Source of the DNA: Pseudomonadota bacterium | Lineage (GTDB): Bacteria; Pseudomonadota; Alphaproteobacteria; CACIAM-22H2 | Direction: 5' to 3' | Length of the DNA stretch: 6,144 nt | NCBI GenBank assembly: GCA_020161965.1 | Contig: JAIUNH010000246.1 | Coordinates: 1 to 6,144, forward strand | In this document: in pieces, positions 4,980 to 6,144 of the stretch | Layout: each line of letters starts with the position of its first letter | Position numbering within the stretch: position 1 is the first letter of the stretch | Program-made: the position numbers and the translations under genes | The notes under the pieces: generated by a model | Database searches by the model: none | What the model saw: only the letters and a program-made list of their open reading frames with translations | What the model was told of the DNA's origin: nothing

Positions 4980-6144
4980 ATGTCTGATGATTCGGGCAAT
5001 AATCAGTCCGCACCATTCACGATCCGCCCGCTCTCGGAAAAATTCGCGGCCGAGATCGTCGGTCTGGATTTGCGTAACCCGCTCAACGACGCGACGCGCA
5101 AGGCCGTGCTGGACGCGTTGGTCCGCCATAAGGCCATCTGCTTTCGCGATCAGTCGCTGAGCGGCGAGCAGCAGGTCGCTTTCACGCAGCAATTCGGTTC
5201 GCTCGAACTTTTCGTCATCGCGAACCGGGGGCGCGAAAATCCGCTGCCGCTGCTGAATATCGTCACCAATATGGGTCGCGACGGCAAGCCGCTTGGCGAC
5301 CTTGAAACCAAGCGCTGGCATACGGACAAGTCGTTTCTTCCCACGCCGTGCTTCGCCACGATTTTGCACCCCGTCATTCTGCCGCCGATCGGCGGCGAAA
5401 CCTGCTTCGCGGATATGAGTGCCGCCTACGACGCGATGCCGGCGGAGGAGAAAGCCAAGCTGGAGAACGTCCGTATCGTCCATAGCCGCGAATATTCGAT
5501 GCGGCGCGCCGGCAAGGTGCCGACGGCGCAGGAGATCGAGGATGCCGGCCCGCCCATGTCGCAGCCGCTGGTCCGCGTGAATCCCCATTCGGGTCGCAAG
5601 GGGTTTTTCATGGGCGAGCACGCCTCGCATCTCGAAGGCCGGGAAAGCGAGGGCCGCGCGCCGATCGACGCGCTCGAGGCCTATGCGACGCAAGATCAGT
5701 TCGTCTATCGCCATGCGTGGCGCAAGGGCGATGTGTTGATGTGGGACAACGGCAGCCTGCTGCATCGTCCGGCGGTGCAGTCCGGAATTTCCCGGCTTGC
5801 CGGATATGGCGGCGAAGTTTGGTTCAAGATTGACCGGGGATTGGCGTTTGAGATCGAGGAGATCAACGGTATTCCGGGCAATACGGAGCGGGTTTTGAAA
5901 AATCTGCAGCTTTGTGCAGATTTGGCGCCAACCTGGGTGCAGACGTGTTGGTTCGCTCTGGATGGTTGCGCGCCCTCTGCCGAATCGCGGCTAGCCTACT
6001 GCGACTTGCTGCGCAAGGTATCCGGTAAATTGCAGGGGGTGCATCTCTACGGTCTGGCCAGGCCGTCAATGCAGCCTGCTGCGTCGCGCCTCAAGGCGTT
6101 GCCGGCCGAGGAGCTGGCTGAATGGGGTTGTCAGATAGAAAAAG
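4980..6144 (+). CDS. TauD/TfdA dioxygenase (residues 1-257) joined in frame to a radical SAM C-terminal segment; no stop in window
   Basis: From ATG at 4980 the frame is open for 388 codons to the right edge. Residues 1-257 are a cytoplasmic Fe(II)/2-oxoglutarate dioxygenase: iron ligands His114 and Asp116 in WHTDKSFL, GGETCFADM at 138-146, QPLVRVNPHSGRKGFFMG at 195-212, and the approach to the distal histidine, YRHAWRKGDVLMWDN, at 243-257. It is a paralogue of the gene at 688-1. The expected ending (distal His, 2-oxoglutarate-binding Arg about 11 residues later, short tail) is replaced by GSLLHRPAVQSGISRLAGYGGEVWFKID and then APTWVQTCWFALDG (316-329) and GVHLYGLARPSMQP (353-366), which I recognise as the C-terminal half of a radical SAM protein. 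His262 falls where the distal iron ligand belongs, but the next arginine is at +10 (Arg272) in radical-SAM context. The radical SAM part lacks the CxxxCxxC cluster region. It could be a pseudogene-like fusion or an assembly chimera; the dioxygenase half is certain. Confidence 0.88.
   Translation, partial: MSDDSGNNQSAPFTIRPLSEKFAAEIVGLDLRNPLNDATRKAVLDALVRHKAICFRDQSLSGEQQVAFTQQFGSLELFVIANRGRENPLPLLNIVTNMGRDGKPLGDLETKRWHTDKSFLPTPCFATILHPVILPPIGGETCFADMSAAYDAMPAEEKAKLENVRIVHSREYSMRRAGKVPTAQEIEDAGPPMSQPLVRVNPHSGRKGFFMGEHASHLEGRESEGRAPIDALEAYATQDQFVYRHAWRKGDVLMWDNGSLLHRPAVQSGISRLAGYGGEVWFKIDRGLAFEIEEINGIPGNTERVLKNLQLCADLAPTWVQTCWFALDGCAPSAESRLAYCDLLRKVSGKLQGVHLYGLARPSMQPAASRLKALPAEELAEWGCQIEK
5748..5774 (+). 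other. Probable fusion or chimera junction
   Basis: The encoded Asn-Gly-Ser-Leu-Leu-His-Arg-Pro-Ala resembles both sources. Dioxygenases carry W-D-N-x-x-x-x-H-R here, and radical SAM proteins of the matching type carry T-N-G-S-x-x-x-R-P. A crossover or mis-join in this short stretch keeps the frame. Upstream protein and codon use match the rest of the window; downstream both change. Confidence 0.6.
5775..6144 (+). other. Radical SAM protein C-terminal segment (5'-truncated), runs off the window
   Basis: Codons for residues 266-388 of the frame above. They read as the accessory C-terminal part of a radical SAM protein (GGEVWFKID, INGIPGNTERVLKNLQLCA, PTWVQTCWFALDG, LYGLARPSMQP, LPAEEL) with no start, no ribosome binding site and no cluster-binding cysteine triad. 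The segment uses GGA, CTA, GTA, ATA and AGG codons that the dioxygenase half does not use. By hand count about 66% of its codons end in G or C, against about 79% in the dioxygenase half. The specific radical SAM subfamily cannot be named. Confidence 0.65.

Noticed and set aside
4941..5765. 274-codon minus-strand frame opposite the plus-strand dioxygenase
   Set aside because: Antisense shadow; the plus strand carries the HxD motif, a good ribosome binding site and the family core.

Overview
The window is high-GC DNA with strong G/C preference at third codon positions. Together with the gene families present, this suggests a proteobacterium, most likely an alphaproteobacterium. That assignment is inferred from composition and gene content only; there is no RNA marker gene in the window.

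Positions 1-4482 hold a compact minus-strand operon, read right to left. It starts with a beta-hydroxyacid dehydrogenase of the 3-hydroxyisobutyrate dehydrogenase family (4482-3598). Next come a periplasmic TAXI-type TRAP solute-binding protein (3551-2595) and a fused DctQ/DctM TRAP permease (2598-694, overlapping the previous gene by 4 nt). Last is a TauD/TfdA-type Fe(II)/2-oxoglutarate dioxygenase that starts 5 nt after the permease stop and runs off the left edge (688-1). The spacing implies co-transcription and translational coupling. This reads as an uptake-and-oxidation module: TRAP import of a small organic acid, hydroxylation or oxidative cleavage by the dioxygenase, and oxidation of a hydroxy acid by the dehydrogenase. 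The substrate cannot be named from sequence.

Positions 4483-4979 form a comparatively AT-rich divergent intergenic region with several symmetric elements. These are a 19-nt palindrome containing a perfect TATAAT on the minus strand, a 10-bp inverted repeat that covers one candidate ribosome binding site, a pair of inverted 8-mers (one near each gene), and a long two-part stem-loop just upstream of the plus-strand gene. They look like shared regulation of the two divergent units.

Positions 4980-6144 hold one open plus-strand reading frame that leaves the window on the right. Its first ~257 codons are a second TauD/TfdA dioxygenase, paralogous to the one at the left edge. At the Asn-Gly-Ser-Leu-Leu-His-Arg-Pro stretch (about 5748-5774) the frame switches to what reads as the C-terminal half of a radical SAM protein, and codon use changes at about the same place. 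Neither half is complete: the dioxygenase loses its 2-oxoglutarate-binding arginine and tail, and the radical SAM part lacks its iron-sulfur cluster core. This is either a real illegitimate recombination product or a chimeric assembly joined at a short shared word. It is the most notable observation in the window, and everything right of about 5750 should be treated as possibly from another locus or genome.
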